A stretch of DNA of 64,000 nt, from positions 434,001-498,000 of the forward strand of contig JAEVLN010000034.1 in assembly GCA_018350325.1 (NCBI GenBank), written 5' to 3'. The position numbers and the translations under genes are program-made. This document shows positions 23,692 to 33,494 of the stretch, in pieces. Under the pieces are notes generated by a model. It was not told the origin of the DNA and made no database searches. It worked only from the letters and a program-made list of their open reading frames with translations. The DNA is from Globodera rostochiensis. Its lineage: Eukaryota > Nematoda > Chromadorea > Rhabditida > Heteroderidae. The first letter of the stretch is position 1. The number at the start of each line of letters is the position of its first letter.

Positions 23692-23995
23692 AGTAGTGAA
23701 AGCCACCCCCCCCTCGCGGGGAACCCCGTCCCCTCGCGAGCCTATTGAGTCCCATTGAGTCCCGTCCTCTCGCGGACCTATTGAAGGTCCTGTTCCCGTT
23801 TCATCGCGAACCTATTGAGTTGGTTTTTGAACCAAAGGGTTTGGGATAAGGGTTCGGGGGGGCACCCCATCCCATCGCGGGCCTATTGAGTCCCATTGAG
23901 TCCCGTCCTCTCGCGGACCTATTGAAGGGTCTATTCCCATTTCATCGCGAACCTATTGAATTGGTTTTTGAACCAAAGGGTTTGGGAGGGTATTG
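23692..23995 (+). repeat. Left terminal inverted repeat of the Maverick
   Basis: About 305 bp, inverted relative to 51880-52186. The outer 90 bp are almost identical between ends; the inner part is diverged. It contains two internal copies of a module with CCTATTGAGTCCCATTGAGT and CCAAAGGGTTTGGGA. Confidence 0.95.
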
Positions 23996-24525
23996 ATTTT
24001 TGATCCAAAGGGTTTAAGGGGGTTTGGGGTGAGCCCCATCCCATTGCGGACCTATTTGGGTTTTTTTTCCAGGGCTGTACCTAAGGGTTTGGGTGTGGGG
24101 TGGGCTTTGATTTGTCCACCCCCACCCCATCGCGAGGGCATTCATTCTATTTTCGTCGTCCGTCCTATCTTTCGGTTGGCCATCCCACCCCATCCACAGC
24201 CATTGGCATTGATTTTCCAGTCAGAAAGGGTTCTCTCCCTTGCGGGGATATGAAGGAATGGAGCGGTCACTTTTATTTAGCATTACCACAGTCCTTCGCA
24301 ATCCATTTAATAGCCGAATTGTTGAGAGACCATAATTTTTGGCGATTTGGGCCATTGATAAAGCTCTTTCAGAGAGTTGGGCAAATTCTATTGTATTCAA
24401 TGAAGAATGGGGCGAAAGGGAAAAGCGAGGGGTGTGAATAGGGGTTGTATCGCCCGAAGCAGTTCTCTGGGTCATTTTCCAATCTGCTCAAAATCGAAAA
24501 AAAGAATATTCCTCCCGCAATAAAA
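23996..24525. other. Maverick left arm between terminal repeat and first gene
   Basis: It continues with CCAAAGGGTTT-like subterminal repeats to about 24200, then non-repetitive sequence. A plus frame starting at 24250 (about 63 codons) and an overlapping minus frame at 24221-24475 (84 codons) are open, but neither shows a recognisable domain, so I call neither. Confidence 0.5.
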
Positions 24526-25323
24526 ATGGAATGGGTTGAAATTTCCAACTGTACCCAATGCCCTGAAAATTTGAAATGTTTGAGACCGCAGTTTTACCGT
24601 CTTCCGATACTTTGTCTGCATGAAGACATTAAAAATTTGACGGAATTTTTGCGAGAAGGACCACCCGAAACAGTAACAACAACAACAACAACAACAACAG
24701 CGTCAGCAATTATTTCGCCAACTACTCATTCACCACCGGCAGCATTTCCTCTTCTTTTTTGGACCACCATCATTTGTCTCCTTTTGGCAATTTTGTTGTT
24801 GCAAGTAAAATAATTTTGTTCCACATTTAAATTTAATTAAGTTTCTTTTATTACAGATCATCACAATGGCTAAGTCGGTCCGTGACCATTTGGCAAAGCG
24901 TGCCAGCTCCAATGGGTACAGTCACCACCGCCGTCAGCGTCCGCATCATGGATCCGCACATGGAGTCGGTATGTGCTCATTTTTTTTGACAATTTATTTT
25001 TATTAAATTTGATTTGCATTAAATTCAGAGCTCAACAGTGTGAGGCGTCCGCCTTTCATCCAAACATTTCCTACGCCCTTGGCGGTCAACTCTCGCCCAG
25101 CAGCCGTTGGCATGTGTTCGGAACTCTCGTTTCAACAGCAGGTATAGTAGTGACGGTTAGAAATTATACATTGATTATTATCTTTTTGTTTTTACAGCTC
25201 AGCCGTCAATGGGCACTTGCCGAACACGCCGCACAGCCTGTTCAGATCGAGGTTGTGAACGATTGCGTTGCGACGAAGCAACTCGAGGACATTCAAGAAG
25301 AAGAAGATGACGAAGAGTTTTGA
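24526..25323 (+). CDS. Spliced single-pass membrane protein of the Maverick
   Basis: Four exons join in phase: 24526-24804, 24857-24968, 25029-25141, 25198-25323, about 209 residues. The N-terminal part has four Cys in a CTQC...C...C pattern, then a Thr/Pro-rich stalk (eight Thr in a row), a hydrophobic membrane span around residues 77-93 (PLLFWTTIICLLLAILLL), and a basic then acidic tail ending in an EEEDDEE-type cluster. There is no clear signal peptide, and the frame stays open upstream to 24445. The topology resembles a virion membrane or envelope protein; this could also be the C-terminal remnant of a longer glycoprotein. I do not recognise a family. An unspliced reading stops at 24813 right after the membrane span. 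Confidence 0.55.
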
Positions 25324-25631
25324 GCGAGGAAAAATTTTTTTGCCATTAAAATTGATCGTTTCTATTTACACAAAATATATATTTTTTAAATTTCAATTTC
25401 AATATTTTTTTCTTCTAAATAAATCAAACACTGAAGTTTGGCTGGTTTATATGATGATTTTGTCGGAGGGAAGGGGGAGGGAATTTTTGACTTGGAAGGT
25501 TGGGTGCTTGTTTGTTTTGTTTTGACACAGCACTGGCCAAGGATTAGTGACTGTTGTCAAACAATCAGTCTCTGTTTGTCGGCGTCTTCTTTCGAAAGCT
25601 GTCGGATCTCTTTGATCTAAGACTAGTCGAG

Positions 25632-25640
25632 TATAAAAGG
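25632..25640 (+). promoter_or_regulatory. TATA box for the 305-residue protein gene
   Basis: TATAAAAGG, 65 bp before the ATG at 25697, in otherwise non-coding sequence. Confidence 0.65.
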
Positions 25641-25696
25641 TGGTAATTGTTAACCGTTTCACCATTTCCTTATTTTACTAAAAAAAATATACACAA

Positions 25697-26614
25697 ATGG
25701 CTTTTAATATTAACGACAAGCGTTCCCTCTTTGACTCGATCATACCCAGCGTTAACTTTTCTATCACATCCAACTCTATAACGGTGGCCAGCGAACGCAT
25801 ATCAACCCCGAGGGTCATCCCATTTGACATTCCCGGAAAATGTCGTCACTGTAAGTCTACGGAGGGGGACATGGATTACATGGTGACGAAGGAAGGTGTG
25901 ACCGTTTGGTGCTCGCGCATCAACGGACCAGCTTTTGTGCCATTCGACTTTGTCTACGATCTCCCGGGGCATACCTTCTTCAAAATCAAGAACAAGGGGA
26001 GGGCGTTTGACGTGGAACATGTAAATGTACAGCATGCACCAACTGTTTGCGCACCTGTTGCCATACAACTTACTGTACCGCCTGAGCCCAAGAGTGTGGA
26101 GCAGCAGTCCATGCTGGTGGATAATTCACCCTCACCCCAAAATATTACATTGGCACCCGCACACCCTGTACAGGAAGCGGATCACCGACAGCAGCAGCAG
26201 CAGCAGCTTCAGGACTTTGGAAACACTTTATTGGATGTTTCCACATTCCTTCCAGCTGAACAACAGCAGCAACAGGTAACGGGGACCACTTTTACGGCGC
26301 AGCAACTCAATGAACTGGTCAACACAATGTCTGCAGCAGCCACGCTCCTACCTTCGCAACAACCGCAACAACATATCGAACAACAACCACAGCAGCAGGT
26401 TGAGATGCAAGGCTTTGTGGATGCAATGTCAGCGGCTACCACTTTTCTTCCTTCTCAGACTCAAACAGCGTCACCACAAACAGCTGAGCCAAAGGTGACG
26501 AAGAAAAAGAAACTGGAAAAGAGAAAGCCCAGCGTAGAAGCGGAGAAGGAAGAGGAAGCAGCGGTGAAAACCATTGAACAGCCTCAAAATATCAATTTGC
26601 GCACATCTTTGTAA
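25697..26614 (+). CDS. Gln-rich Maverick protein of unknown function
   Basis: Single-exon 305-residue product. The N-terminal 110 residues look folded and contain a CRHC pair followed by one further Cys. Residues about 160-260 are Gln-rich low complexity with a repeated motif (VDAMSAATTFLPSQ-like, three times). The C-terminus is Lys/Glu-rich (KKKKLEKRKPS). It follows a TATA box and lies directly before the packaging ATPase, a usual place for virion or accessory proteins in Polintons. The initiator context ACAAATGGC is shared with other element genes. I do not recognise the family; structural or DNA-binding roles are both possible. Confidence 0.75.
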   Translation: MAFNINDKRSLFDSIIPSVNFSITSNSITVASERISTPRVIPFDIPGKCRHCKSTEGDMDYMVTKEGVTVWCSRINGPAFVPFDFVYDLPGHTFFKIKNKGRAFDVEHVNVQHAPTVCAPVAIQLTVPPEPKSVEQQSMLVDNSPSPQNITLAPAHPVQEADHRQQQQQQLQDFGNTLLDVSTFLPAEQQQQQVTGTTFTAQQLNELVNTMSAAATLLPSQQPQQHIEQQPQQQVEMQGFVDAMSAATTFLPSQTQTASPQTAEPKVTKKKKLEKRKPSVEAEKEEEAAVKTIEQPQNINLRTSL

Positions 26615-26682
26615 TTGTAAGACTATTTAAATGATCAATTCATTGTTGTTCACACACATTTTAATTCAAGTACAAAATAAAT

Positions 26683-27351
26683 ATGATTAGTAACACTTCG
26701 TCTTTCTCCGATCAAGATCTAAAATTCAAACTACCCTTTGGTATGATCATCTCGGGTCCCTCATCGTCAGGAAAAAGTACCTTTTTGCTCAACCTTGTGG
26801 CAGAGTACAGAGAGCTTATCGACCCCACTCCTGCGTCAATTCTCTATTGCTTCGGCGAGATGAGCACCATTGTGCCGGTTTTGCAGAAGGCCGGAATATC
26901 AGTGTATGCGGGTGTTCCCCCGGAAGAACTGATTCGTAGGCAGACAAAACCTCTTCTCCTTATCCTCGATGATCTGCTGATGTCCATCGACGAAAAATAC
27001 CTGTCAGAATTGTTCACCAAAAAATCTCATCATCAAAACTTTGCGGTTGTTTTTGTGACACAGAATTTGTTTGAACGGAAAATCAAGGTCGCTCGTCAAA
27101 ATGCGCAGTATGTGGTGCTGATGCGCTCACCGAATTCTGTGCTCGCTGTACGCAACCTCGGTGTACAGCTTTTCCCAAGGCAACTCGACTTTTTCCTTGA
27201 CGCATATCGTCAAGCGACCAGTCAGCCTTACGGATACCTGGTAATTGACATGAGTGCGTCTTCAGACCCGGTGTTACGCCTGCGCACTGGCATATTTAAA
27301 GAAGACGAAGAGCGCGTTATTTTCATTCCTAAAAATGGAGGACACCCGTAA
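26683..27351 (+). CDS. Genome-packaging ATPase (FtsK/HerA, A32-like)
   Basis: A 222-residue P-loop ATPase that in Polintons and related viruses pumps DNA into capsids. Walker A is GPSSSGKST at residues 25-33, Walker B is LLLILDDLL around residue 95, and the following FVTQN matches the sensor motif of the family. The length is typical for Polinton ATPases. The 3' end overlaps the start of the next gene by 17 bp, which suggests coupled expression or overlapping transcripts. No truncation is seen. Confidence 0.93.
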   Translation: MISNTSSFSDQDLKFKLPFGMIISGPSSSGKSTFLLNLVAEYRELIDPTPASILYCFGEMSTIVPVLQKAGISVYAGVPPEELIRRQTKPLLLILDDLLMSIDEKYLSELFTKKSHHQNFAVVFVTQNLFERKIKVARQNAQYVVLMRSPNSVLAVRNLGVQLFPRQLDFFLDAYRQATSQPYGYLVIDMSASSDPVLRLRTGIFKEDEERVIFIPKNGGHP

Positions 27352-27742
27352 AAAACAATTTTCATCATCATCATCGTCATCAACGAAAATCAGTCCGCTG
27401 GTTTGTGAAAACTCCAAATTTCTGTGCGGACTTGCAAGGACAAGGTCTGCAAAGAAGCGTACGAAGATGTTGCGGGATGCAAATGCCGAGCAGCTGTTAT
27501 CATTGGTCGAGATCTGCTTAAACATTGTGGCTACACGCTTCACTCTAACAACCCGTCAGAAAAAGCGCCTAATGCCGTACGCTGATTTTGTACGCCGTAT
27601 GAGTAGGGCAAGAAGTGAACGAGGTGCAAAGCGTGTCATTGTTCAAAAGGGCGCCGGATTACCGGGATTGTTTGCAGCTCTTCTAACACCTATCTTGACA
27701 TCTCTGGTGAGCTCGGCAATTTCCTCAAGAGGAAAAGAATAA
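27335..27742 (+). CDS. Small basic virion-like protein with hydrophobic C-terminus
   Basis: A 135-residue product starting inside the ATPase stop region. It has a Ser run, then a basic helical domain (LSLVEICLNIVATRF, KKRLMPYADFVRRMSRARSE) and a C-terminal hydrophobic segment after QKGAGLPGLFAALLTPIL. Proteins of this shape, one per element next to the ATPase, occur widely in animal Polintons/adintoviruses and are thought to be virion core or membrane-active proteins. That assignment rests on pattern and position, not on a measured similarity. Confidence 0.75.
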   Translation: MEDTRKKQFSSSSSSSTKISPLVCENSKFLCGLARTRSAKKRTKMLRDANAEQLLSLVEICLNIVATRFTLTTRQKKRLMPYADFVRRMSRARSERGAKRVIVQKGAGLPGLFAALLTPILTSLVSSAISSRGKE

Positions 27743-27791
27743 AAGGTACCCATCTACGCAAAATGGGCATTCATTTGTGAAAAAATAAAAA

Positions 27792-29090
27792 ATGGCAAAC
27801 AAATTCCTCATTGTTCCGGAAGTAATTTATCGAGGGCTCACAGCTGCTTCGGATACGGGTGACATTAACCTTGATGCTGTGCGCCATGAGCTTCAGCGTG
27901 CAAGAAGCGAAAGAGCAAATCCATCAGCAAAAAATGTACGGTACAATCAGCAACTCAGACGCTACTTGCATATGAGAAAGGAACATGAAAGCAAGCCGAC
28001 AAAGGTGGAATTATCAAACGGATTAAGTGTGTTGGTAAAGCGTGGCGGAGAAGAAGAAGCAGAGGTTGTGGACATTCCACAACCTCCTGCACAAAGACAA
28101 CACCGTATACCACAAACCCAGAGAAGTGGTGTGAACACGCCACAGCCTCCTGCACAAGGTCCAAGTCGTATTGCACAAATCCCGCAAAGCAGGAGACCCG
28201 TTTCACCTCCCCCTCGGCAGAGTATAAAGCGTAAAACTACTAAATTCAGAGCGCCCGACCCTACAGAAGTCAAAAGAAATCTTGTTGATATAGACAGTCT
28301 TGAAGCGCCACCTCTCCATAAGGAGGCAGCCCGTCGCTTTCAACAACGAATCAGCAGAAAACGCGCGGCATTGAAACAACCCACACGAAATGAACCAGAA
28401 CGAGATTTGGTCGCTGAGGCAGCTGCTGCACCACTACCGTACGATGTTGACGACGATGATTATCTGCTTGAAGACGGGTCGACTCTTTCAGTTCCTTCAG
28501 TCAACTCGGACGAGTTAATTCTCCCTGACAGTGATGATGACACCTGGCCAATGGAAGGGTACAATGAACGAAGAATCGCCACCAAAAGAAAAGCAGGAGC
28601 CAATGAAGACGATGATCAACCGGCGAGAAAAAAGAAAAAACCGGCACCTAGTAGAAAACGGAAGTTGGAAGCATATCTATCAGGACCAAAAATGAGAAGT
28701 AGGCAGGAGGCGCACGAAGTTGAGCTGTTTTCAATTCCACCGCAAGATCTGACAATGGATCAACAGATTGAGCGCATTTACACCATCTGTAATCGGCATC
28801 CTAAGCGCCTTGGCGTCAACGCTAACACGATCGTTAATACTAACAGCAATCGTAGAATTTTGCGCAGCAATCTTCGACAATCCATAAAATATATAATCGA
28901 GAAGAGAGCCGGTCTACACTCCATTCATGCCAGAGGACCACCAGGTACTAGTCTCTTGGAAACAAAACTAAAGACAGACCCAATTTTGTATTCATGGACA
29001 GCTCCAACGAGAAGGAGGCGGGAGACGGCCACCAAGGGAGCATCAGCATCGGCAACAGGACGACGCTTCCGTCCCCAAAAGTGGAATTGA
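27792..29090 (+). CDS. Maverick charged virion-core-like protein
   Basis: A 432-residue protein. The N-terminal 75 residues (KFLIVPEVIYRGL, then RYNQQLRRYLHMRKEHE) resemble a conserved Polinton protein usually found upstream of the integrase. The rest is low complexity: Pro/Gln, then acidic patches, then Lys/Arg clusters resembling nuclear signals (KRKAG, RKKKKP). The C-terminus overlaps the integrase start by 97 bp in another frame. The tandem-duplication breakpoint (28872) lies within its 3' part, so only this copy is full length. Function unknown; structural role inferred. Confidence 0.8.
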   Translation: MANKFLIVPEVIYRGLTAASDTGDINLDAVRHELQRARSERANPSAKNVRYNQQLRRYLHMRKEHESKPTKVELSNGLSVLVKRGGEEEAEVVDIPQPPAQRQHRIPQTQRSGVNTPQPPAQGPSRIAQIPQSRRPVSPPPRQSIKRKTTKFRAPDPTEVKRNLVDIDSLEAPPLHKEAARRFQQRISRKRAALKQPTRNEPERDLVAEAAAAPLPYDVDDDDYLLEDGSTLSVPSVNSDELILPDSDDDTWPMEGYNERRIATKRKAGANEDDDQPARKKKKPAPSRKRKLEAYLSGPKMRSRQEAHEVELFSIPPQDLTMDQQIERIYTICNRHPKRLGVNANTIVNTNSNRRILRSNLRQSIKYIIEKRAGLHSIHARGPPGTSLLETKLKTDPILYSWTAPTRRRRETATKGASASATGRRFRPQKWN

Positions 29091-30196
29091 TTAAGGCAGC
29101 GCTTGACCCTCTCTACAACGACCTGTCATCACCGTCCGCCTTTGCAGGTGTTGAAGGTCTACAGAGGGAGGCACGCAAAAAGTTGGACAGAAACAAACTT
29201 AATATTAGCAAAAAAGATGTGCAAAACTATTTGGAAGGTCATCGTACGTACACCCTGCTTCGCCCGCGCCGCGTACGCTTTCCCAGGGCAAAAACTGTTG
29301 CTGCAGGTTTCATGACCGATGTTCAAGTAGATTTGGCAGACCTGCAGACGCTCTCACGTCACAACAGAGGGTATCGCTACCTGCTTGTGGCCGTAGATGT
29401 ACTCTCCAAGCGGCTGTTTGTTGTACCGCTGCTCACTAAACGTGCAGAAGATATACTTCAGGCGTTCAAGCAGCTCATTGAACAGATGCCCATGGCACCG
29501 CATCGTATCTTTTCAGACAAGGGAACCGAGTTTCGGAATCGGCTGCTGAAGGAGTTTTTTGAACAGCAGGACATTGCAAAGCACGAACCTGTCCACTCAT
29601 CAGTGAAAGCGTCCGTAGCAGAACGGGCAATTAGGAATGTGAAACAGCGACTGTACAGATATTTTGCACAAAAGGAAACGCTCAACTGGGTGGATGTGGT
29701 GCAGAAAATTATTGACGGAATCAACAACTCCGTGTCCCGTGTGCACGGAATGCGTCCGGTTGACGTGAATTTCAAAAATGCTCAGCAGGTATGGTTGCGC
29801 ATTTATGGCACTGATGATGATGGTGGTGATAAACAACAACAACAACGACGACGACGACCTCGTTTCCGCAAAGATGAATTTGTGCGAATGAGTCGTGAGA
29901 AAGGTCAGTTCGAGAAGGGGTACTTGCCGAACTACGATGACGAAATTTTGACAATTGACGCGGTGTTGGAAGGGGTTCGCCCTGTACGGTACAAGCTTCG
30001 AGACGAACGAGGCGAGAAATTCAAAGGTACTTTCTACGAGCACGAGCTGGCTCGTGTAAGAAAGGACGCAGAGACCAGTTACCGCATCGAGAAGGTGTAC
30101 CGAAAGCGAAAGAGACCAGACGGTTCTACAGAAATGCTCGTAAAATTTGCGGGGTATCCGGAGAGGGAATGGATTCAAGAGTCACAGCTTGTATAA
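28994..30196 (+). CDS. DDE integrase with chromodomain, copy 1
   Basis: A 400-residue retroviral-type integrase that inserts the linear element DNA. Catalytic residues are D113 (QVDLADL), D175 (FSDKGTEF) and E210 (ASVAERA), with the classic 35-residue D-E spacing. The C-terminus holds a chromodomain (YRIEKVYRKR then LVKFAGYPEREWI), which targets modified chromatin. There is no HHCC zinc motif at the N-terminus. The start overlaps the preceding gene. The stop region also contains the TATA box of the next gene. The coding sequence is identical to the second copy. Confidence 0.95.
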   Translation: MDSSNEKEAGDGHQGSISIGNRTTLPSPKVELIKAALDPLYNDLSSPSAFAGVEGLQREARKKLDRNKLNISKKDVQNYLEGHRTYTLLRPRRVRFPRAKTVAAGFMTDVQVDLADLQTLSRHNRGYRYLLVAVDVLSKRLFVVPLLTKRAEDILQAFKQLIEQMPMAPHRIFSDKGTEFRNRLLKEFFEQQDIAKHEPVHSSVKASVAERAIRNVKQRLYRYFAQKETLNWVDVVQKIIDGINNSVSRVHGMRPVDVNFKNAQQVWLRIYGTDDDGGDKQQQQRRRRPRFRKDEFVRMSREKGQFEKGYLPNYDDEILTIDAVLEGVRPVRYKLRDERGEKFKGTFYEHELARVRKDAETSYRIEKVYRKRKRPDGSTEMLVKFAGYPEREWIQESQLV

Positions 30197-30199
30197 AAG
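30192..30199 (+). promoter_or_regulatory. TATA box overlapping the integrase stop codon, copy 1
   Basis: TATAAAAG overlaps the integrase stop codon and lies 72 bp before the penton-like ATG at 30264. The same site in the second copy is 35678-35685. Confidence 0.6.
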
Positions 30200-30263
30200 T
30201 CGTACATTTTTTATTGTTATCATCATTTGTATTTATTGTTGTTGTTGTTATTATTGTTAATAA

Positions 30264-31931
30264 ATGGCTTCAAACAGTTTCTTTGTGTTTTTGCCCAGTA
30301 ATGTTACTGATTACCCGGACAATCAGCCAAACAAATTCCGAGTACGTCTGCCCAAGTCAATTGAATTTAACGGTTCCTGGGTGTGTGGGTTGCACAGCGT
30401 CAGCTACCCTTACTCTTGGCATTCAACCATTGGAACACTGGATGACCAGTGGATAAACATCCATTTTCTTGATGTTTTTGACCCTCAAGATCGGGACATA
30501 CTCAGAATCATTCGTCTGCCTGTTCCCAAGGCTTCACTCAAAAAGGTTGGGCAGTTGAGGGATTTTCTTGCTAAGGTACTGAAGCATCACAGCAGGCTGC
30601 TGCAATCTTTAACACAGAACAAAGAAGTTACAGAGTTTGTGGATAGACCGGAAATACTCGCTTCTCCACCACCGCTTAAACGTCGTAAAAGATCAACAGG
30701 AGAAACATTACCTTTGCCCCCGAGCGTTGAAGTAGACGAAACATTGCCTTTGCCGCCAAGCGCTGATGTAGACAAAACGACACTTCCGTCTCCTCCACGG
30801 GAGGTAAAGAAGCCAAGAGCGGAACCTAAACCTGTGTCAACACCTTCAGCACCCCCACCCCTTTCAAAGACAACTCCAGCAGCATCTGCCAAGTTAACAT
30901 CTCCTCCAACTACATCAAAGGAGCCAATCACTCCAAAGAAAACGCCGCACGTTCCCTCATTAGCGAGACCAGCACCTCCAACAGAAGCATCCGCAGCAAT
31001 CAAAGCAACACCAGCCGTACAATCAAAACCAATTGCAACACCTCCAACAGCAACAGCTACAGAAAACAAATCAAAACCACCCGTACAGCCAAAATCAGCT
31101 ACAGCACCTCTACCAGCACCTCCAGCAGCAGCAACCGCATCAAACAAGGCAACACCATCCGTACATTTAAAACGAGCTACAGCACCTCAAACAACACCTC
31201 CAAAACCCTTACCTACACGATCTGGGGTTTCACCACCACCACCACCACCAGTTGCAGCTGCTTTGGTACCCACAGAAAATGAGGAAGATGAGGAGGAATT
31301 TTATTTTAATTTTCTTCCGAATGATGAGCCTTCTCCTACTTGGAAAAATCCTCTCGATGATCTTTTTTCTAGAGCGCCTAAACCCGGTGAGAAAGAACGT
31401 GCACAACAAATGCTGTCCGTTCTCGTTGGTGAAGACAGAGTAAAAAGTTCGGCGATTGAATACCTTAAAGCAATTGTTGACTCAGTGGATATCCAATATG
31501 AAGAGGTCTTTGAACGCTTCAAACTTGTTGTCAACCGCGCTGGCGTCAGTCATTTGTCATTTTCACCTCAGCTGGGATATGTATTAGGCTTCCAAAACCC
31601 TCCGTATGTGCGGCACAACGAGATTGCAAAGTACGGTTGTGATCTGCGAGGTGGTTTTTCCAGTTTTGCAGTTTATTCCAAAGGACTCACAGAGAATGTG
31701 ATCATCGGAAATACGCTGAGTTCCCTATTGCGTGTGGTCTCCGTCACAGGTGCGGTACAAGGAGAGTACAACGAGAAGATCTACGATTCGCCTATCTACG
31801 CCCGCGTGTTGCCTCGAGAAATTAGCGAAATTGAGATTGAGCTGCGGACAATGGACAGCGGGCGGTTGGTTCCCTTTGCGTACGGTACGACGATGGTTGT
31901 GTTGATATTTAAGAAGGTGATAAACTTTTGA
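30264..31931 (+). CDS. Minor capsid (penton-like) protein, copy 1
   Basis: A 555-residue protein. The N-terminus (FFVFLPSNVTDYPDNQPNKF, then LPKSIEFNGSWVCGLHSVSY) and the C-terminal third (ENVIIGNTLSSLLRVV, IEIELRTMDSGRLVPFAYG) match the single-jelly-roll penton or minor capsid proteins of Polintons, which plug capsid vertices. Residues about 130-370 are a Pro/Thr/Ala-rich insertion, unusually long and probably disordered. It follows the TATA box over the integrase stop. The copy at 35750-37417 is identical in protein. Confidence 0.85.
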   Translation: MASNSFFVFLPSNVTDYPDNQPNKFRVRLPKSIEFNGSWVCGLHSVSYPYSWHSTIGTLDDQWINIHFLDVFDPQDRDILRIIRLPVPKASLKKVGQLRDFLAKVLKHHSRLLQSLTQNKEVTEFVDRPEILASPPPLKRRKRSTGETLPLPPSVEVDETLPLPPSADVDKTTLPSPPREVKKPRAEPKPVSTPSAPPPLSKTTPAASAKLTSPPTTSKEPITPKKTPHVPSLARPAPPTEASAAIKATPAVQSKPIATPPTATATENKSKPPVQPKSATAPLPAPPAAATASNKATPSVHLKRATAPQTTPPKPLPTRSGVSPPPPPPVAAALVPTENEEDEEEFYFNFLPNDEPSPTWKNPLDDLFSRAPKPGEKERAQQMLSVLVGEDRVKSSAIEYLKAIVDSVDIQYEEVFERFKLVVNRAGVSHLSFSPQLGYVLGFQNPPYVRHNEIAKYGCDLRGGFSSFAVYSKGLTENVIIGNTLSSLLRVVSVTGAVQGEYNEKIYDSPIYARVLPREISEIEIELRTMDSGRLVPFAYGTTMVVLIFKKVINF

Positions 31932-31944
31932 TCTCTCACTTCCA

Positions 31945-32481
31945 TTGTCTTTTCTCATTCATTCTTTTCAATTAATAATAACGAGCAACGTGGGGTATGA
32001 TGATTATGTGCAGACGGGAGGGGGTGCAGCAGAAGTCGGAGAAGACCTCACCTATTTCAAGGGATCCTCACCGTATCAGAGAGGTTACGGAATACAGCAT
32101 GGTGCTGGAGTGGGGGATGTTTTTCGAGGACTGTGGCGATTTTTTCTTCCCATTCTGCGGCGTGTAGGGACGACTGTCGGAGCGGAGGCCCTAAACACAG
32201 GCCAGCGTGTACTGGAGCGAGTGGCAAACGAAGGAGCGCCTCTGAAGGAGACGTTGTACAACGAAGGAAAGCGTGGTATTGACACTGTTCTGGAAAAAGG
32301 AGGCCTCCCCAAGCAGTTTGGTACGGGAAAAGTGGGTATAAAAAGGAGAGGTAATAAACCCAAAGGCACCATTATCCCCAGTCATCACACATTAATTGGC
32401 CGTACAATTAAAAAAAAATTGCCACTACAAACATCTTCATCAAAGAAACGTATACGCTCGGACACCTTTGGACTCTACTAA
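31945..32481 (+). pseudogene. Small virion protein gene, copy 1, start codon deleted
   Basis: The same product as 37495-38016, but a 49-bp deletion removes the original ATG and leader. The frame stays open from an upstream ATG at 31945, which would replace the first eight residues with an unrelated 13-residue leader. The body (YQRGYGIQHGAGVGDVF) is intact, so a product is possible but not expected at normal level. Confidence 0.75.
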
Positions 32482-32484
32482 AAA

Positions 32485-32832
32485 ATGGCTTTCCACAAAA
32501 TAGACAATGATAGCGTCAACTCAATAACCAACGCCTTGGATTTCTTTCACGTCCCACCGACAAATGTGAGTGTATCATCTTCAAAAGTGTTCGAGTTGTT
32601 GCCTAGCAACCCGTTGACAGACACCCCCTACCACTTCAAGCTGCATTCAAGCCAAAATTTCATCGATCTCTCAAAGTGTTACCTGTTCACGGAGTTTCGA
32701 ATCCGCAAGGAGAACGCAAGCGGTCTACTGGTTAACTTGGACGCTTCAGACAATTTGGTATGTCCAATTCAAATGATTGAACAGACATTCATCCGCAACA
32801 ACAGAACAATTTCCACAGATACAACCATTTGA
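32485..32832 (+). pseudogene. Major capsid protein gene, copy 1, internally deleted
   Basis: It starts as the full-length capsid gene but carries a 975-bp in-frame internal deletion, leaving 115 residues: the first 105 plus the last ten. Both jelly-roll domains are destroyed. The complete version is at 38020-39342. Confidence 0.95.
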
Positions 32833-32912
32833 ACATTTCAACACATTCATTTATATTTTTCAAAAAATATTATTGTTCACCATCAGAATAAATAATAATA
32901 ATAATAAATAAA

Positions 32913-33494
32913 ATGCGACCAATTATATTCGTTGTTCTTCTGTTGCACACAGTGGCCCCGATGATTGTTGAGGAGGGTGTGAAAATTGAAGACATTCCCG
33001 AGTATAAAGAGTGGCGGCGGCGGCACGGTTTCCCGACACCTACTTCCACTTCTCCAAAAACAACGACTACACCCGTAACAGGTAAGCCTAAAGCATCCAA
33101 ACAAATTCAACCCCAGCAATACCCTTCATTTGGACTTTTCTCAGGGTTACAGCCGTGCAAGGACAGACCGGCAGATGACAATTTCCTGGGACACATTTTC
33201 TGCTACGCACTGTTCGCGCTGTACGCGATGATGATGCTTTCACTCATCATTTACCAGCTTCGTTCCATCCTTTGGATAAAACAACGGCGACAAACCCAAA
33301 ATTCTTCTCAATCTCCTTCCCCGTCAAAACGTGAAAGTGTGCCAAGCCTTATCTACGGTGTTCCAGCATCACAATTTGTACCCCCGTCACCACCTCCGCC
33401 TCTACTGTTCGGGAATGGACAGCAATCAAATTTCACAAATTTTGGAAGCAAATCAACTGACGAGACGCGTGTTCCACGGGTGCTATCCCTGTGA
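32913..33494 (+). CDS. Secreted-type membrane protein, copy 1
   Basis: 193 residues with an N-terminal hydrophobic signal (IIFVVLLLHTVAPMI), a Thr/Pro-rich linker, a membrane span around residues 92-115 (IFCYALFALYAMMMLSLIIY) and a Pro/Ser-rich tail. The tail overlaps the protease start in another frame by 80 bp. It is identical in both copies. It could be a virion membrane protein; the family is not recognised. Confidence 0.6.
   Translation: MRPIIFVVLLLHTVAPMIVEEGVKIEDIPEYKEWRRRHGFPTPTSTSPKTTTTPVTGKPKASKQIQPQQYPSFGLFSGLQPCKDRPADDNFLGHIFCYALFALYAMMMLSLIIYQLRSILWIKQRRQTQNSSQSPSPSKRESVPSLIYGVPASQFVPPSPPPPLLFGNGQQSNFTNFGSKSTDETRVPRVLSL

Noticed and set aside
29600..30178. 192-codon minus-strand frame
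   Set aside because: Antisense shadow of the integrase, present in both duplication copies.
30587..31147. 186-codon minus-strand frame (also at 36073-36633)
   Set aside because: Shadow of the Pro/Ala-rich insertion in the penton-like gene; Gly/Ala-rich composition with no domain.
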